A stretch of 64,000 nucleotides of DNA from Sphingobacterium alkalisoli (GTDB lineage Bacteria > Bacteroidota > Bacteroidia > Sphingobacteriales > Sphingobacteriaceae): the NCBI RefSeq assembly GCF_005049105.1, contig NZ_SUKA01000003.1, forward strand, positions 682,001 to 746,000. Reading direction: 5' to 3'. Each line of letters begins with the position of its first letter. The stretch's first letter is position 1. Positions 8,280 to 15,866 of this stretch are shown here, piece by piece. Under the pieces are notes generated by a model. The model saw nothing but the letters and a program-made list of their open reading frames with translations. It was not told where the DNA came from and did not search any database. Made by a program: the position numbers and the translations under genes.

Positions 8280-9425
8280 ATGTCAAAAAGAGATTATTAC
8301 GATATATTAGGTGTATCTCGTACAGCCGAAGCCGCTGAAATTAAGTCAGCTTACCGAAAGCTGGCAATTAAATTCCACCCCGATAAAAATCCGGGAGATA
8401 AAGAAGCCGAGGAAAACTTCAAAGAAGCAGCCGAAGCCTATGAGATATTAAGTAATCCAGAAAAGCGTTCACGCTACGATCAATTCGGTCATTCAGGAAA
8501 CTCAGCTTCTGGTTTTGGTGGGGGCGGTATGAATATGGACGACATTTTCAGTCAATTTGGAGATATATTCGGTGGCGGAAATCCTTTTGAAAATTTTTTC
8601 GGTGGCGGAAATTCCAGAGGTGGAAGACGGGTGCAGAAGGGCACTAACCTACGCATTAAAGTAAAACTTACACTGGAAGAAATTGCCAACGGTATAGAGA
8701 AAACAGTAAAAGTAAATAAGCAAATCCATTGTCAAAGTTGTGACGGCACAGGTGCTAAAGATAAATCTTCTTTTCACACCTGCAGTACTTGTGGGGGTGC
8801 AGGATCAGTAAGACGTGTCACCAATACCATACTGGGCCAAATGCAAACAACAAGCACCTGCCCCACTTGTAACGGCGAAGGTGTGGAAGTGACAGCTAAA
8901 TGTACATCTTGTAAAGGAGAAGGACTTGTGCGTGGCGAAGAAACCATTACCTTTAATATTCCCGCAGGAGTAAGTGAAGGAATGCAATTGTCTATGAATG
9001 GAAAAGGCAATGCAGCTCCGCGCGGAGGCGTACCCGGAGATTTGATTATCTTGGTTGAAGAAGTACAGCACGAAACATTAAAACGCGACGGTATAAATGT
9101 CATTTATGACTTATATATTAACTTTTCGGATGCTGCACTAGGTACCAGTGTGGAAATTCCTACAATAGATGGCAAAGCGAAAATCAAAATTGAACCTGGA
9201 ACACAGGGAGGTAAAATCTTACGTCTCAAAGGAAAAGGAATCCCAGAAGTAAATTCATACCACAAGGGAGATCAATTGGTATATGTTAATATTTGGACAC
9301 CCAAGGCGGTTTCCTCTGAAGAACGTGAAATTTTGGAAAGGTTAAAGGGTTCTGCCAACTTCAAACCACAGCCTGGCAAAAGTGAAAAATCATTCTTCGA
9401 AAGAATAAAAGAATATTTCGAATAA
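8280..9425 (+). CDS. dnaJ: molecular chaperone DnaJ
   Basis: A 381-residue Hsp40. The J domain (1-70) carries HPD at 33-35, which stimulates DnaK ATPase. A Gly/Phe-rich linker (about 73-118) follows, then four zinc-binding CxxCxGxG repeats (about 150-220: [32 protein letters not shown]), then the two beta-barrel substrate-binding domains. Length and order are those of full type I DnaJ. It forms an operon with grpE 12 bases upstream, and the hairpin at 9444 ends the unit. The DnaK partner is not in this window. Confidence 0.97.
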   Translation: MSKRDYYDILGVSRTAEAAEIKSAYRKLAIKFHPDKNPGDKEAEENFKEAAEAYEILSNPEKRSRYDQFGHSGNSASGFGGGGMNMDDIFSQFGDIFGGGNPFENFFGGGNSRGGRRVQKGTNLRIKVKLTLEEIANGIEKTVKVNKQIHCQSCDGTGAKDKSSFHTCSTCGGAGSVRRVTNTILGQMQTTSTCPTCNGEGVEVTAKCTSCKGEGLVRGEETITFNIPAGVSEGMQLSMNGKGNAAPRGGVPGDLIILVEEVQHETLKRDGINVIYDLYINFSDAALGTSVEIPTIDGKAKIKIEPGTQGGKILRLKGKGIPEVNSYHKGDQLVYVNIWTPKAVSSEEREILERLKGSANFKPQPGKSEKSFFERIKEYFE

Positions 9426-9443
9426 TGATTTAAATTTTGTTTT

Positions 9444-9472
9444 AAGGGCGGTCTTTTCACCGCCCTTTTTTT
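9444..9472 (+). terminator. rho-independent terminator after dnaJ
   Basis: The hairpin AAGGGCGGT / ACCGCCCTT with a 6-base loop is followed by a run of T. It closes the grpE-dnaJ operon. Confidence 0.9.
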
Positions 9473-9515
9473 GTTAAAATAGTTTTCACATAATTGGGCA
9501 CAAAAAATAAACTTA

Positions 9516-10847
9516 TTATAATAACAAGGGAATCGGATCTTGTAATTGAAAAGTGAAATTAAGGATTTTGTCTCCCCTTTCAATCTGCAGCTTTATAGTT
9601 TTATTTAGTCCCGACTGCAATTTCTCCTTTATTTGTTCCAGTGAAAGAGACTGGACAGATCGTCGGTTTATTTTCAATAATATATCTCCTTTTTGTACAC
9701 CAATACGTTCAGCAGGAGAATTAGATCGTACGTTGTTTATTACAAAAATGGGCTTTAATTCTATTTTATATTTAAAACTATTACGCTCACCAAACGAGAT
9801 TGTCTTTCCCTCTCGAATCGAAGATGTATTTAAATGGATTTTACTTTCTACCCATACAAAACCTGCGTGCTTTACTTCAATTCCACTCATATCTACATAA
9901 AATGGTTGTCGAAAATTCTTATTGGGCTTGAGGTATAACATCCGATGTTGATAATCAATCAAAACTGAGAATCGGGTGAGCAGTTGATTTCCGATAGATC
10001 CTACTCGATTTTCCGCCAACTTGTTACTTTCATATGTATTCGTATCGGGATAGGAAACAATAGGCTGTTGAAACTCAAAATCAATTATTCGTAACGAATG
10101 TATTCTGTTTCTTTTACCATAAATATCGCCATTAAATCCCTTACCGATAAATTCGTATATGGCAGGTTCTAGCATTTCAAATTCCGGTAGACGGTCTGAA
10201 AAGAGCATAGCGGGATCAGAATTTCCCAAATCAAGCAATACTTTTACTTGTTTATGTGTTTTTTTTCCAATTCTTAAATCGATGTTTATATAGGGCCTAT
10301 CCTTCTCCATCAGTAGCGGAACTTTATCATAACCCTTTATTTTTTTCCCTACATCTTGTATGTTCCGGTAGACCGTTATTTTCTTTTTAACATAGTTAAT
10401 TTCGACTACGTTATTCTGAAAAAAGTTACTTCCCAAAATACCATGCACTGGTAGCCCAATATGACTAGATAAATTTAGAGAGTCTCCCGTAATGACAAAT
10501 AAATTATGTTTTAGATCTATCATAGTTGAATCTGCAATGCTTAAATGATTAGAGAGTGAGAGCAATCCCTCTATTCCTTCGCCTATACCGATACCTTGAA
10601 ATTTCACTTTAGAAACATTATATAAAATTAAGGAATCCGAATTTCCAAACAATAACGTTTCCTTCACGCCAGTATCTAAGATAAATGACAACTCTTCACC
10701 GTTGATATGTATTGGTATAATGATAACATGATGCACAAGCTCAAAAGGAAATGTTATTTTATTTGTATTATTTTTAAAAAACCACTGTTGACCGTAGCTC
10801 TCCAAAAAAGAAATCAACATTAACAATATGAAAACTATTCTAACCAT
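9516..10847 (-). CDS. retropepsin-like aspartic protease with PDZ domain
   Basis: A 443-residue exported protein with a signal peptide (MVRIVFILLMLISFLESYG). The first lobe contains FILDTG with the catalytic D-T-G at residues 58-60. A second lobe has VLLDLGNSDPAM near residue 205, where the canonical DTG is DLG. A PDZ domain occupies roughly 355-435 (SPAERIGVQKGDILLKINRR). This is the common Bacteroidota layout of two pepsin-like half-domains followed by PDZ, acting in the periplasm on unknown substrates. The altered second motif leaves catalytic status uncertain. It is monocistronic, separated from nuoD by a terminator and convergent with dnaJ. Confidence 0.82.
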   Translation of the reverse strand: MVRIVFILLMLISFLESYGQQWFFKNNTNKITFPFELVHHVIIIPIHINGEELSFILDTGVKETLLFGNSDSLILYNVSKVKFQGIGIGEGIEGLLSLSNHLSIADSTMIDLKHNLFVITGDSLNLSSHIGLPVHGILGSNFFQNNVVEINYVKKKITVYRNIQDVGKKIKGYDKVPLLMEKDRPYINIDLRIGKKTHKQVKVLLDLGNSDPAMLFSDRLPEFEMLEPAIYEFIGKGFNGDIYGKRNRIHSLRIIDFEFQQPIVSYPDTNTYESNKLAENRVGSIGNQLLTRFSVLIDYQHRMLYLKPNKNFRQPFYVDMSGIEVKHAGFVWVESKIHLNTSSIREGKTISFGERNSFKYKIELKPIFVINNVRSNSPAERIGVQKGDILLKINRRSVQSLSLEQIKEKLQSGLNKTIKLQIERGDKILNFTFQLQDPIPLLL

Positions 10848-10914
10848 AACAGGATAGCATTACGTAAACTTACAATCGATTTATACGAATATAAATATAA
10901 TTCTATAAGGATGT

Positions 10915-10955
10915 CTAAAAAGAGAAAAAGTCCGCATCCAGGGGGATGCGAACTT
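10915..10955 (-). terminator. terminator after nuoD
   Basis: The arms AAGTCCGCATCC and GGATGCGAACTT (12 bases, one wobble) around a 4-base loop are followed on the minus strand by CTTTTTCTCTTTTT. This ends the pdxH-nuoC-nuoD transcript. Confidence 0.85.
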
Positions 10956-11052
10956 TCCTATTAACCAATTATAAACTTAAATTATGAGAACACAAATATA
11001 CGAATAGCAGATTTAATTGCAACTTATTTTTGCATTTTTTTGCATGTTCTCG

Positions 11053-12249
11053 TTACCTATCGACTTCTCCAAGCACAATATCTATTGAACCTAGGATAGC
11101 AATTAAATCGGCTATCAAAACTCCTTTACCCAATTCGGGTAATACAGATAGGTTGTTAAAGCTAGGTCCTCTTGCTTTAACTCGCCGTGGAATATCCGTC
11201 TTTTCCTGCGTTACGAAGTAGAATCCAAGTTCACCTTTGGGATTCTCGGATCGAATATAATAATCCTGTTCTTTTAAATTTACTTTTTTGGGAACCAAAG
11301 CCCGTGGGTCGAAATCTAGCGTACGTGCGAAATCTGTGGTGAGACGCGATAAACATTGTTCTATGATTCGTACTGATTCATAGATCTCGTCTACACGTAC
11401 TTTATAGCGATCCCACGAATCTCCCAGTGTTCCCATCTCCCCTTTACCTACAGGAATATCGAACTCAATTTCAGGGTAAACTGAGTACCCATCTATGCGT
11501 CGCAGATCCCATTTGATTCCCGAAGCACGAAGCATAGGTCCTGAGCAGCCATAATTAATTGCCACGTCAGCGGGTAAAATGCCAATATTGGCTGTTCGAG
11601 AGATAAATATTTGATTAGTTGAAAGTAATTCATCTAACTCGGTCAATTTAGGCTTAAAGTAACTGAGGAATTCCTTACATCTATCTTCAAAACCTACTGG
11701 TAGATCGTAAAACAAACCACCGATCCAGATATAATTGTAAAGCATGCGCGAACCGGACGCCCATTCCAACATATTCATAATATGTTCTCTATCTCTAAAA
11801 CACCACATAAAAGGTGTAAATGCACCTATGTCAATACCATACGTACCAATTGCAATAAGATGCGATGCTATCCGGTTTAGTTCACAGACCAATACTCGGA
11901 TATATTCAACACGTTTGGGTATTTTGTGTTCAATACCCAACATGCGTTCAACCCCCATCACAAAAGAATGACTATTATTCATCGACGCTAAATAATCCAG
12001 ACGATCCGTAAAAGGAATGGTCTTGGTATAATTCATGGATTCTGCATGCTTGTCAAAACAGCGGTGAAGATAACCGAGATGCGGGATAATCTCTTTGACA
12101 ATCTCTCCGTCAGTAATCAATTCTAACCTTAATACACCGTGTGTAGAAGGGTGTTGTGGTCCCATATTAATGACCATCTCATGCGATCGCACGTTCGCAA
12201 TCTTTTCTTTATATCGTTCGTATGCCGACTGATAGCGGTTTAAATTCAT
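11053..12249 (-). CDS. nuoD: NADH-quinone oxidoreductase subunit D
   Basis: A 398-residue subunit of respiratory complex I (49 kDa homologue). It sits in the peripheral arm at the membrane junction and helps form the quinone site. Conserved blocks visible are [16 protein letters not shown] near residue 29, [12 protein letters not shown] near 59, [17 protein letters not shown] near 85, and RAPSFNNLS-type [13 protein letters not shown] near 368. Length matches the family. It follows nuoC by 3 bases. No other nuo genes are next to it, so the remaining complex I subunits must be encoded elsewhere. Confidence 0.97.
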   Translation of the reverse strand: MNLNRYQSAYERYKEKIANVRSHEMVINMGPQHPSTHGVLRLELITDGEIVKEIIPHLGYLHRCFDKHAESMNYTKTIPFTDRLDYLASMNNSHSFVMGVERMLGIEHKIPKRVEYIRVLVCELNRIASHLIAIGTYGIDIGAFTPFMWCFRDREHIMNMLEWASGSRMLYNYIWIGGLFYDLPVGFEDRCKEFLSYFKPKLTELDELLSTNQIFISRTANIGILPADVAINYGCSGPMLRASGIKWDLRRIDGYSVYPEIEFDIPVGKGEMGTLGDSWDRYKVRVDEIYESVRIIEQCLSRLTTDFARTLDFDPRALVPKKVNLKEQDYYIRSENPKGELGFYFVTQEKTDIPRRVKARGPSFNNLSVLPELGKGVLIADLIAILGSIDIVLGEVDR

Positions 12250-12252
12250 AAT

Positions 12253-12744
12253 TTACTTAATTGCTATACCGTGATAACTTTCGGGATCCTCATAATCTTT
12301 GCGCAGCGGATAGCCCTTCCAATCGTCTGGTAACAGAATACGTCTCAAATCAGGATGACCACTGAAATACACTCCCATAAGGTCAAAAGCTTCCCGTTCG
12401 TGCCAGTCCGCTGTTTTCCAAACCATACGCACAGATGGGATTTCCGGCAAATTTTCCACTGTTCTATCATTGGCAATGAAAACTTTAAGCGTTAGTTGTT
12501 TTTGATATGGAATAGATGTTAAATGATAAACCACCGCAAACTTGGCTTCCGGATGATAGTCTACTGCAGTAATATTAGCTAAGAAATCAAAATAATATGT
12601 TGGGTTATCACGTAACCAACTACATATATTTACAAGACTAGTGGGATGAATTATTAAAGCTTTCTGAAGCCCATCCAATTGCATGTCAACAATGCTTTCA
12701 GCTCCGAATTGAGCCACTATTTCAGTTCTAATTTGTTCTATCAT
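12253..12744 (-). CDS. nuoC: NADH-quinone oxidoreductase subunit C
   Basis: A 163-residue complex I subunit (30 kDa homologue). The family signature WKTADWHEREAFDLMGVYF near residue 105 and HPDLRRILLPDDWKGYPLRKDY near 127 are clear. The start is the ATG at 12744, which begins MIEQIRTEIVAQFG and lies 4 bases after the pdxH stop. The frame stays open upstream into pdxH, but those 65 extra residues are only an out-of-frame reading of that gene. It is the second gene of pdxH-nuoC-nuoD and works as a heterodimer with NuoD. Confidence 0.95.
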   Translation of the reverse strand: MIEQIRTEIVAQFGAESIVDMQLDGLQKALIIHPTSLVNICSWLRDNPTYYFDFLANITAVDYHPEAKFAVVYHLTSIPYQKQLTLKVFIANDRTVENLPEIPSVRMVWKTADWHEREAFDLMGVYFSGHPDLRRILLPDDWKGYPLRKDYEDPESYHGIAIK

Positions 12745-12748
12745 GAGG

Positions 12749-13402
12749 CTACGGTGCAAGTCGATTGATGACCCATTTTTCATTTTCCAATGTATACTGA
12801 ATACGATCATGAAGCCTAGAGATTCTTCCCTGCCAGAACTCAAATTTAATTGGATTAACTCTATATCCACCCCAAAAATCAGGTCTCGGAACCTCCTCAT
12901 TATCTTTAAAGTCGGTCGTAAAACGTTCCACTTTTTCATCCAAAAAGTTTCTATCTGGAATTACCGCACTTTGAGGAGAAGACCAAGCACCTATACGACT
13001 ACCGCGAGGTCGGGAAATAAAATATTCGTCGGAATCTGAGGGGGATAACTTGTCTACATATCCCTCTATACGAACCTGTCGTTGTAATTCGGGCCAGAAA
13101 AACAAGACACTGGCCCGATTACAGTAAGCCAAATCGTTTCCCTTTTGACTTTGGTAATTTGTAAAGAAACTCAATCCATTCTGTTGCAAGTCCTTTAACA
13201 GCACGATCCGAGATGACGGAAACTTATTTTCCGAAATAGTAGAAAGTACCATTGCGTTTGGTTCCAGTACCCTAGCATCCATAGCTTGACTAAACCAAAT
13301 TTTAAATTGAGCCAGCGGGTCAGACTGTACCTCGGCCTCAGAAAGAACTCCTTTAGTATAATCTTCTCTAATCGCAGCGATATCTTTGTGTTTTATTGCC
13401 AT
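12749..13402 (-). CDS. pdxH: pyridoxamine 5'-phosphate oxidase
   Basis: A 217-residue FMN-dependent enzyme that oxidises pyridoxine or pyridoxamine 5'-phosphate to pyridoxal 5'-phosphate, the last step of vitamin B6 synthesis and salvage. Landmarks are AMVLSTISENKFPSSRIVLL near residue 51 (FMN binding), FFTNYQSQKGND, WPELQRQVRIEG and the C-terminal signature EFWQGRISRLHDRI. The ATG at 13402 (MAIKHKDIAAIRED) is preferred over the in-frame ATG at 13429 because it gives the standard N-terminus. It heads the pdxH-nuoC-nuoD unit and is divergent from yqgE. Confidence 0.95.
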   Translation of the reverse strand: MAIKHKDIAAIREDYTKGVLSEAEVQSDPLAQFKIWFSQAMDARVLEPNAMVLSTISENKFPSSRIVLLKDLQQNGLSFFTNYQSQKGNDLAYCNRASVLFFWPELQRQVRIEGYVDKLSPSDSDEYFISRPRGSRIGAWSSPQSAVIPDRNFLDEKVERFTTDFKDNEEVPRPDFWGGYRVNPIKFEFWQGRISRLHDRIQYTLENEKWVINRLAP

Positions 13403-13587
13403 TATAAACTTAGTTTGATGACAAAGCAAACTTACTAAAACCTCCCTTAAACAACGTTATTTTTATGCTATTTAAGCTTTTTTTTACTAAAAAAATGTAT
13501 ATTTCACCAATAGCGCAGACTATTTATTTTTTTATTGGATTTAAAAATAACTTTATCTAAGTTTAATACTATCTAAAGAGACGAAAC

Positions 13588-14151
13588 ATGTTTAGCGAAA
13601 ACACACCTACACAAGGAAGCTTACTGCTATCCGAACCGTTTATGCAAGATCATAATTTTGAAAGATCGGTAGTGATGATATGCGAGTACAATGAAGATGG
13701 CACCGTAGCACTCATCCTCAATCACCGTTCTCACCTCCTACTTTCCGATGTTGTGAAAGAAATAGAAAACGAAAAATTTCCCATATATATTGGCGGTCCT
13801 GTAGAAAGTAATGCGTTATTTTTCTTACATCGCGCATACGACAAATTGATAAGCGGCACACCTATTTGCGAGAGTGTTTATTGGGGCGGAGATTTTGAGA
13901 ATCTTATTTTACTTATTAACGAAGGTATTATCGGGCCTCATGAAGTTAAATTTTTCTTGGGCTATTCAGGATGGGCACCGGAACAATTAGATCACGAAAT
14001 CGAACAAAATAACTGGGCAGTACACCAGGCTTTCGATCCTGCCCTGACTTTCCTTACAGATGGTGAGGACTTATGGAAACAGGCTATAATTAGTCTTGGC
14101 CCAAAATATGCGCACGTTGCAAATTTCCCTAAAAGTCCAGATTTAAATTAA
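13588..14151 (+). CDS. YqgE/AlgH family protein
   Basis: A 187-residue cytoplasmic protein of the UPF0301 family (YqgE/AlgH). Typical features are the start GSLLLSEPFMQDHNFERSVV, ALILNHRS, the IYIGGPVESNALFFLH block near residue 70, and FFLGYSGWAPEQLDHEI near 124. The biochemical function of this family is unsettled; in Pseudomonas AlgH it has been tied to alginate regulation. It is a single gene divergent from pdxH, with a TAAGTTTA box about 30 bases before the ATG. An insertion sequence begins 17 bases after its stop. Confidence 0.9.
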   Translation: MFSENTPTQGSLLLSEPFMQDHNFERSVVMICEYNEDGTVALILNHRSHLLLSDVVKEIENEKFPIYIGGPVESNALFFLHRAYDKLISGTPICESVYWGGDFENLILLINEGIIGPHEVKFFLGYSGWAPEQLDHEIEQNNWAVHQAFDPALTFLTDGEDLWKQAIISLGPKYAHVANFPKSPDLN

Positions 14152-14160
14152 TACGATTTA

Positions 14161-14168
14161 TTTATTTT
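14161..14168. repeat. left copy of 8 bp target-site duplication
   Basis: TTTATTTT directly precedes the insertion sequence and is repeated exactly at 15611-15618 directly after it. Eight-base duplications are typical of ISL3-type transposition. Confidence 0.85.
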
Positions 14169-14208
14169 GGATCATGTACAAAAGTTGTGGAGGGGATAAA
14201 AAATAATT
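14169..14208 (+). repeat. left terminal inverted repeat of the IS
   Basis: It starts GGATCATGTACAAAAG and its inner 23 bases (from TGTGGAGGGGATAAAAAATA onward) are a perfect inverted match to 15553-15575. The outer 17 bases differ from the right end at five positions. Confidence 0.9.
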
Positions 14209-14236
14209 AGATATTTGTGCTTTGATATTTATACAG

Positions 14237-14602
14237 ATGCACGATTCGTTTAACGCATTAATGCCCTTAATTATTCCCGAAGGAGTTTCCGATTATTTTG
14301 AGATGACCCACTATTCCAAAGAAGAAAAAAGACTGGATATCTTTTTGGAAGAACTTAACAGCACACCTGAAGAATATCAGGGACAAAAATTGGTTTCCAA
14401 GGGATTTTTCGAACCTATTACTCTTCAAGATTTTCCGATCCGTGGCATGCAGGTCTATCTTCATGTCAAGCGCCGCAGATGGCTCAATCAGGATAGCGAC
14501 AAAGTCGTTTACAGAAATTGGGAGTTAGTAGCAAAAGGAACACGTATCACACAGGATTTCGCGGCTTTTTTAAAAGGAATCAGCGGACAGTCAGGCACAT
14601 AG
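14237..14602 (+). CDS. ISAon1-type transposase N-terminal-region protein (ORF1)
   Basis: A 121-residue protein (MHDSFNALMPLIIPEGVSDY) of the kind encoded upstream of ISAon1-type transposases; it carries the arginine-rich segment VYLHVKRRRWLNQ near residue 78 and ends FLKGISGQSGT. It probably supplies the DNA-binding N-terminal region of the transposase. The ATG at 14237 is preferred over an in-frame TTG at 14222. Its stop at 14600-14602 lies inside the upstream extension of the ORF2 frame, which is in the +1 register. A run TTTTTTAAAA at 14565-14575 near its end is a plausible slippage site, though simple -1 slippage would not enter ORF2. Confidence 0.8.
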   Translation: MHDSFNALMPLIIPEGVSDYFEMTHYSKEEKRLDIFLEELNSTPEEYQGQKLVSKGFFEPITLQDFPIRGMQVYLHVKRRRWLNQDSDKVVYRNWELVAKGTRITQDFAAFLKGISGQSGT

Positions 14603-14717
14603 CATCCAGACCATCAGTTCATTCTATGGGATATCGGCCAGTAAATTAAGGAGGTACTACCGCAATAAACTGAGCGGGTTCCAGGATTGGGAGCATCGCG
14701 AAAATGCAAGGGATGGA

Positions 14718-15638
14718 TTGATCTTCCCACAAAATGTCAGCGGCCATCTTTCCATTGACGAAACCTGTCTATCCCATGGTGAGCTCTATACCGTGGTCAC
14801 CAACAAAGAAGCACACGGTAAAAAAGGGACCATTGTGGCCATACTGAACGGCACAAAATCAGAGAATATTATCCCCGTCATTCAAAAGATCCCGCAGAGA
14901 TTGCGCAATAAAGTTCAGGAGATAACCCTTGATCTAGCGGGCAATATGGGACTGATAGCCAAAAAATGCTTTCCCAATGCCGTTCAGGTAATAGACCGTT
15001 TCCATGTCCAGCAACTGGCTACCGAAGCGCTCCAGGAAATAAGGATAAAACATCGATGGCAAGCCATTGATGATGAGAACCAAGCAATTGATCAAGCACG
15101 AAAGAAGAAGGAAGCCTATTTTCCGGAAGTCCTATCCAACAGTGACACCATTAAACAGTTACTTGCAAGAAGCCGATATCTACTCTACAAGAGTGAGCAC
15201 AAATGGACTATCGAGCAAAAAGACAGGGCAAGAGTATTGTTTGAGCGATATCCGGATGTTGAAAAGGCGTACAGGCTATCACAGGAACTCTCTTGGATCT
15301 TCAACACAACCATTGATAAGATCTACGCCTTTACCAGGCTGGCCAAATGGGCGGATAAGGTTGAGCAGGCTGGATTCAAGTCTTTCAATACCGTCTCCAG
15401 AACCATAAATATCCATCACAAAAAAATATTGAACTACTTCGACAACAAGAGTACAAATGCTTCAGCCGAGTCTTTCAATGCAAAAATAAAAGCTTTCAGA
15501 AGTCAGTTTAGAGGTGTAGGTGATATCAATTTCTTCCTATTCAGATTGAACAAATTATTTTTTATCCCCTCCACAGGTTTTGAAACTGATCCAGGTTTTG
15601 AAACTGATCCTTTATTTTCTAACCCCAGATATCTTTGA
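14718..15638 (+). CDS. ISAon1-type (ISL3-like) DDE transposase (ORF2)
   Basis: The catalytic transposase. Recognisable blocks are LSIDETCLSHGELYTVVTN near the start of this frame, EITLDLAGNMGLIAKKCFP, VIDRFHVQQLATEALQEIR, and the C-terminal STNASAESFNAKIKAFRSQ, which supply the DDE residues. The coordinates use a TTG at 14718, but homology clearly extends upstream in the same frame (FYGISASKLRRYYRNKL from about 14622), which stays open back to 14574 without any ATG, GTG or TTG. Translation therefore needs a frameshift from ORF1 or initiation at an unusual codon. The frame runs through the right inverted repeat and both 18-base copies, and stops 28 bases outside the element. Confidence 0.85.
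   Translation: MIFPQNVSGHLSIDETCLSHGELYTVVTNKEAHGKKGTIVAILNGTKSENIIPVIQKIPQRLRNKVQEITLDLAGNMGLIAKKCFPNAVQVIDRFHVQQLATEALQEIRIKHRWQAIDDENQAIDQARKKKEAYFPEVLSNSDTIKQLLARSRYLLYKSEHKWTIEQKDRARVLFERYPDVEKAYRLSQELSWIFNTTIDKIYAFTRLAKWADKVEQAGFKSFNTVSRTINIHHKKILNYFDNKSTNASAESFNAKIKAFRSQFRGVGDINFFLFRLNKLFFIPSTGFETDPGFETDPLFSNPRYL
15553..15592 (-). repeat. right terminal inverted repeat of the IS (inner copy)
   Basis: This is the reverse complement partner of 14169-14208. The inner 23 bases match perfectly, and the outer 17 read GGATCAGTTTCAAAACC on the minus strand. ORF2 codes straight through it. Confidence 0.9.
15575..15610 (+). repeat. tandem duplication of the IS right terminus (2 x 18 bp)
   Basis: AGGTTTTGAAACTGATCC occurs twice head to tail at 15575-15592 and 15593-15610 without a mismatch. 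It is the outermost part of the right terminal repeat, and adds six in-frame codons to ORF2. Confidence 0.95.
15611..15618. repeat. right copy of 8 bp target-site duplication
   Basis: TTTATTTT, identical to 14161-14168, follows the outer 18-base copy directly. This fixes the right end of the transposed unit at 15610. Confidence 0.85.
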
Positions 15639-15674
15639 CAATAAAAAAGCGAAACATTTCTGCTTCGCTATTTG

Positions 15675-15749
15675 GGTAAGTAATGGGGCTCGAACCCACG
15701 ACCCTCGGTACCACAAACCGATGCTCTAACCAACTGAGCTATACCTACC
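15675..15749 (-). tRNA. tRNA-His (GTG)
   Basis: A full cloverleaf on the minus strand. The acceptor stem GTAGGTA pairs with TACTTAC (one G-U), with the extra 5' G(-1) opposite C73 that marks histidine tRNA. The D arm is AGCTCAGTTGGTTAGAGC, the anticodon arm has stem TCGGT/ACCGA with loop TTGTGGT (anticodon GTG), and the T arm contains GGTTCGAGCC. The 3' CCA is not encoded. It lies 57 bases from the insertion-sequence target duplication. Confidence 0.96.
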
Positions 15750-15802
15750 GTGTTTTGATGCTACAAAAGTAGTATAAAACACCATTCACTCCAAATCTTT
15801 TT

Positions 15803-15843
15803 TAACAAAAAAATCCCCATTGTAAATTAACACAATGAGGATT
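15803..15843 (-). terminator. rho-independent terminator after htpG
   Basis: The arms AATCCCCATTG (15812-15822) and CAATGAGGATT (15833-15843) pair with one wobble. On the minus strand they are followed by a run of T. The hairpin is 24 bases past the htpG stop. Confidence 0.88.
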
Positions 15844-15866
15844 AAGCAATTATTTTTAAAACGAGG

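Larger units (their letters stand above)
14169..15610 (+). mobile_element. ISAon1-type (ISL3-like) insertion sequence, complete
   Basis: A 1442-base element bounded by 40-base imperfect terminal inverted repeats (35 of 40 identical; both begin GGATCA) and flanked by 8-base TTTATTTT duplications. It carries two ORFs: a small N-terminal-region protein and a DDE transposase of the ISAon1 group. The outermost 18 bases of the right end are present twice in tandem, and the duplication abuts the outer copy. It is inserted between yqgE and tRNA-His, in a place that breaks no gene. Confidence 0.92.

Noticed and set aside
8774..9103. Long minus-strand frame inside dnaJ
   Set aside because: It is the antisense reading of the zinc-finger repeats of dnaJ; the plus-strand gene is certain.
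10985..11051. GAGAACA ... TGTTCTC inverted repeat after nuoD
   Set aside because: The 53-base spacer is long, the arms are only 7 bases, and a proper terminator lies just beyond, so I treat it as chance.
12743..13039. 98-codon plus-strand frame inside pdxH
   Set aside because: It is antisense to pdxH, whose conserved motifs are all present in the other strand.
15575..15610. Reading the two 18-base units as the start of a CRISPR or satellite array
   Set aside because: There are only two units without spacers, and they match the IS end, so they are a terminal duplication of the element.
13588..15749. The IS and tRNA-His as part of an integrative island
   Set aside because: The IS has its own target duplication, there is no integrase or direct repeat of the tRNA end, and the flanking genes are core genes.
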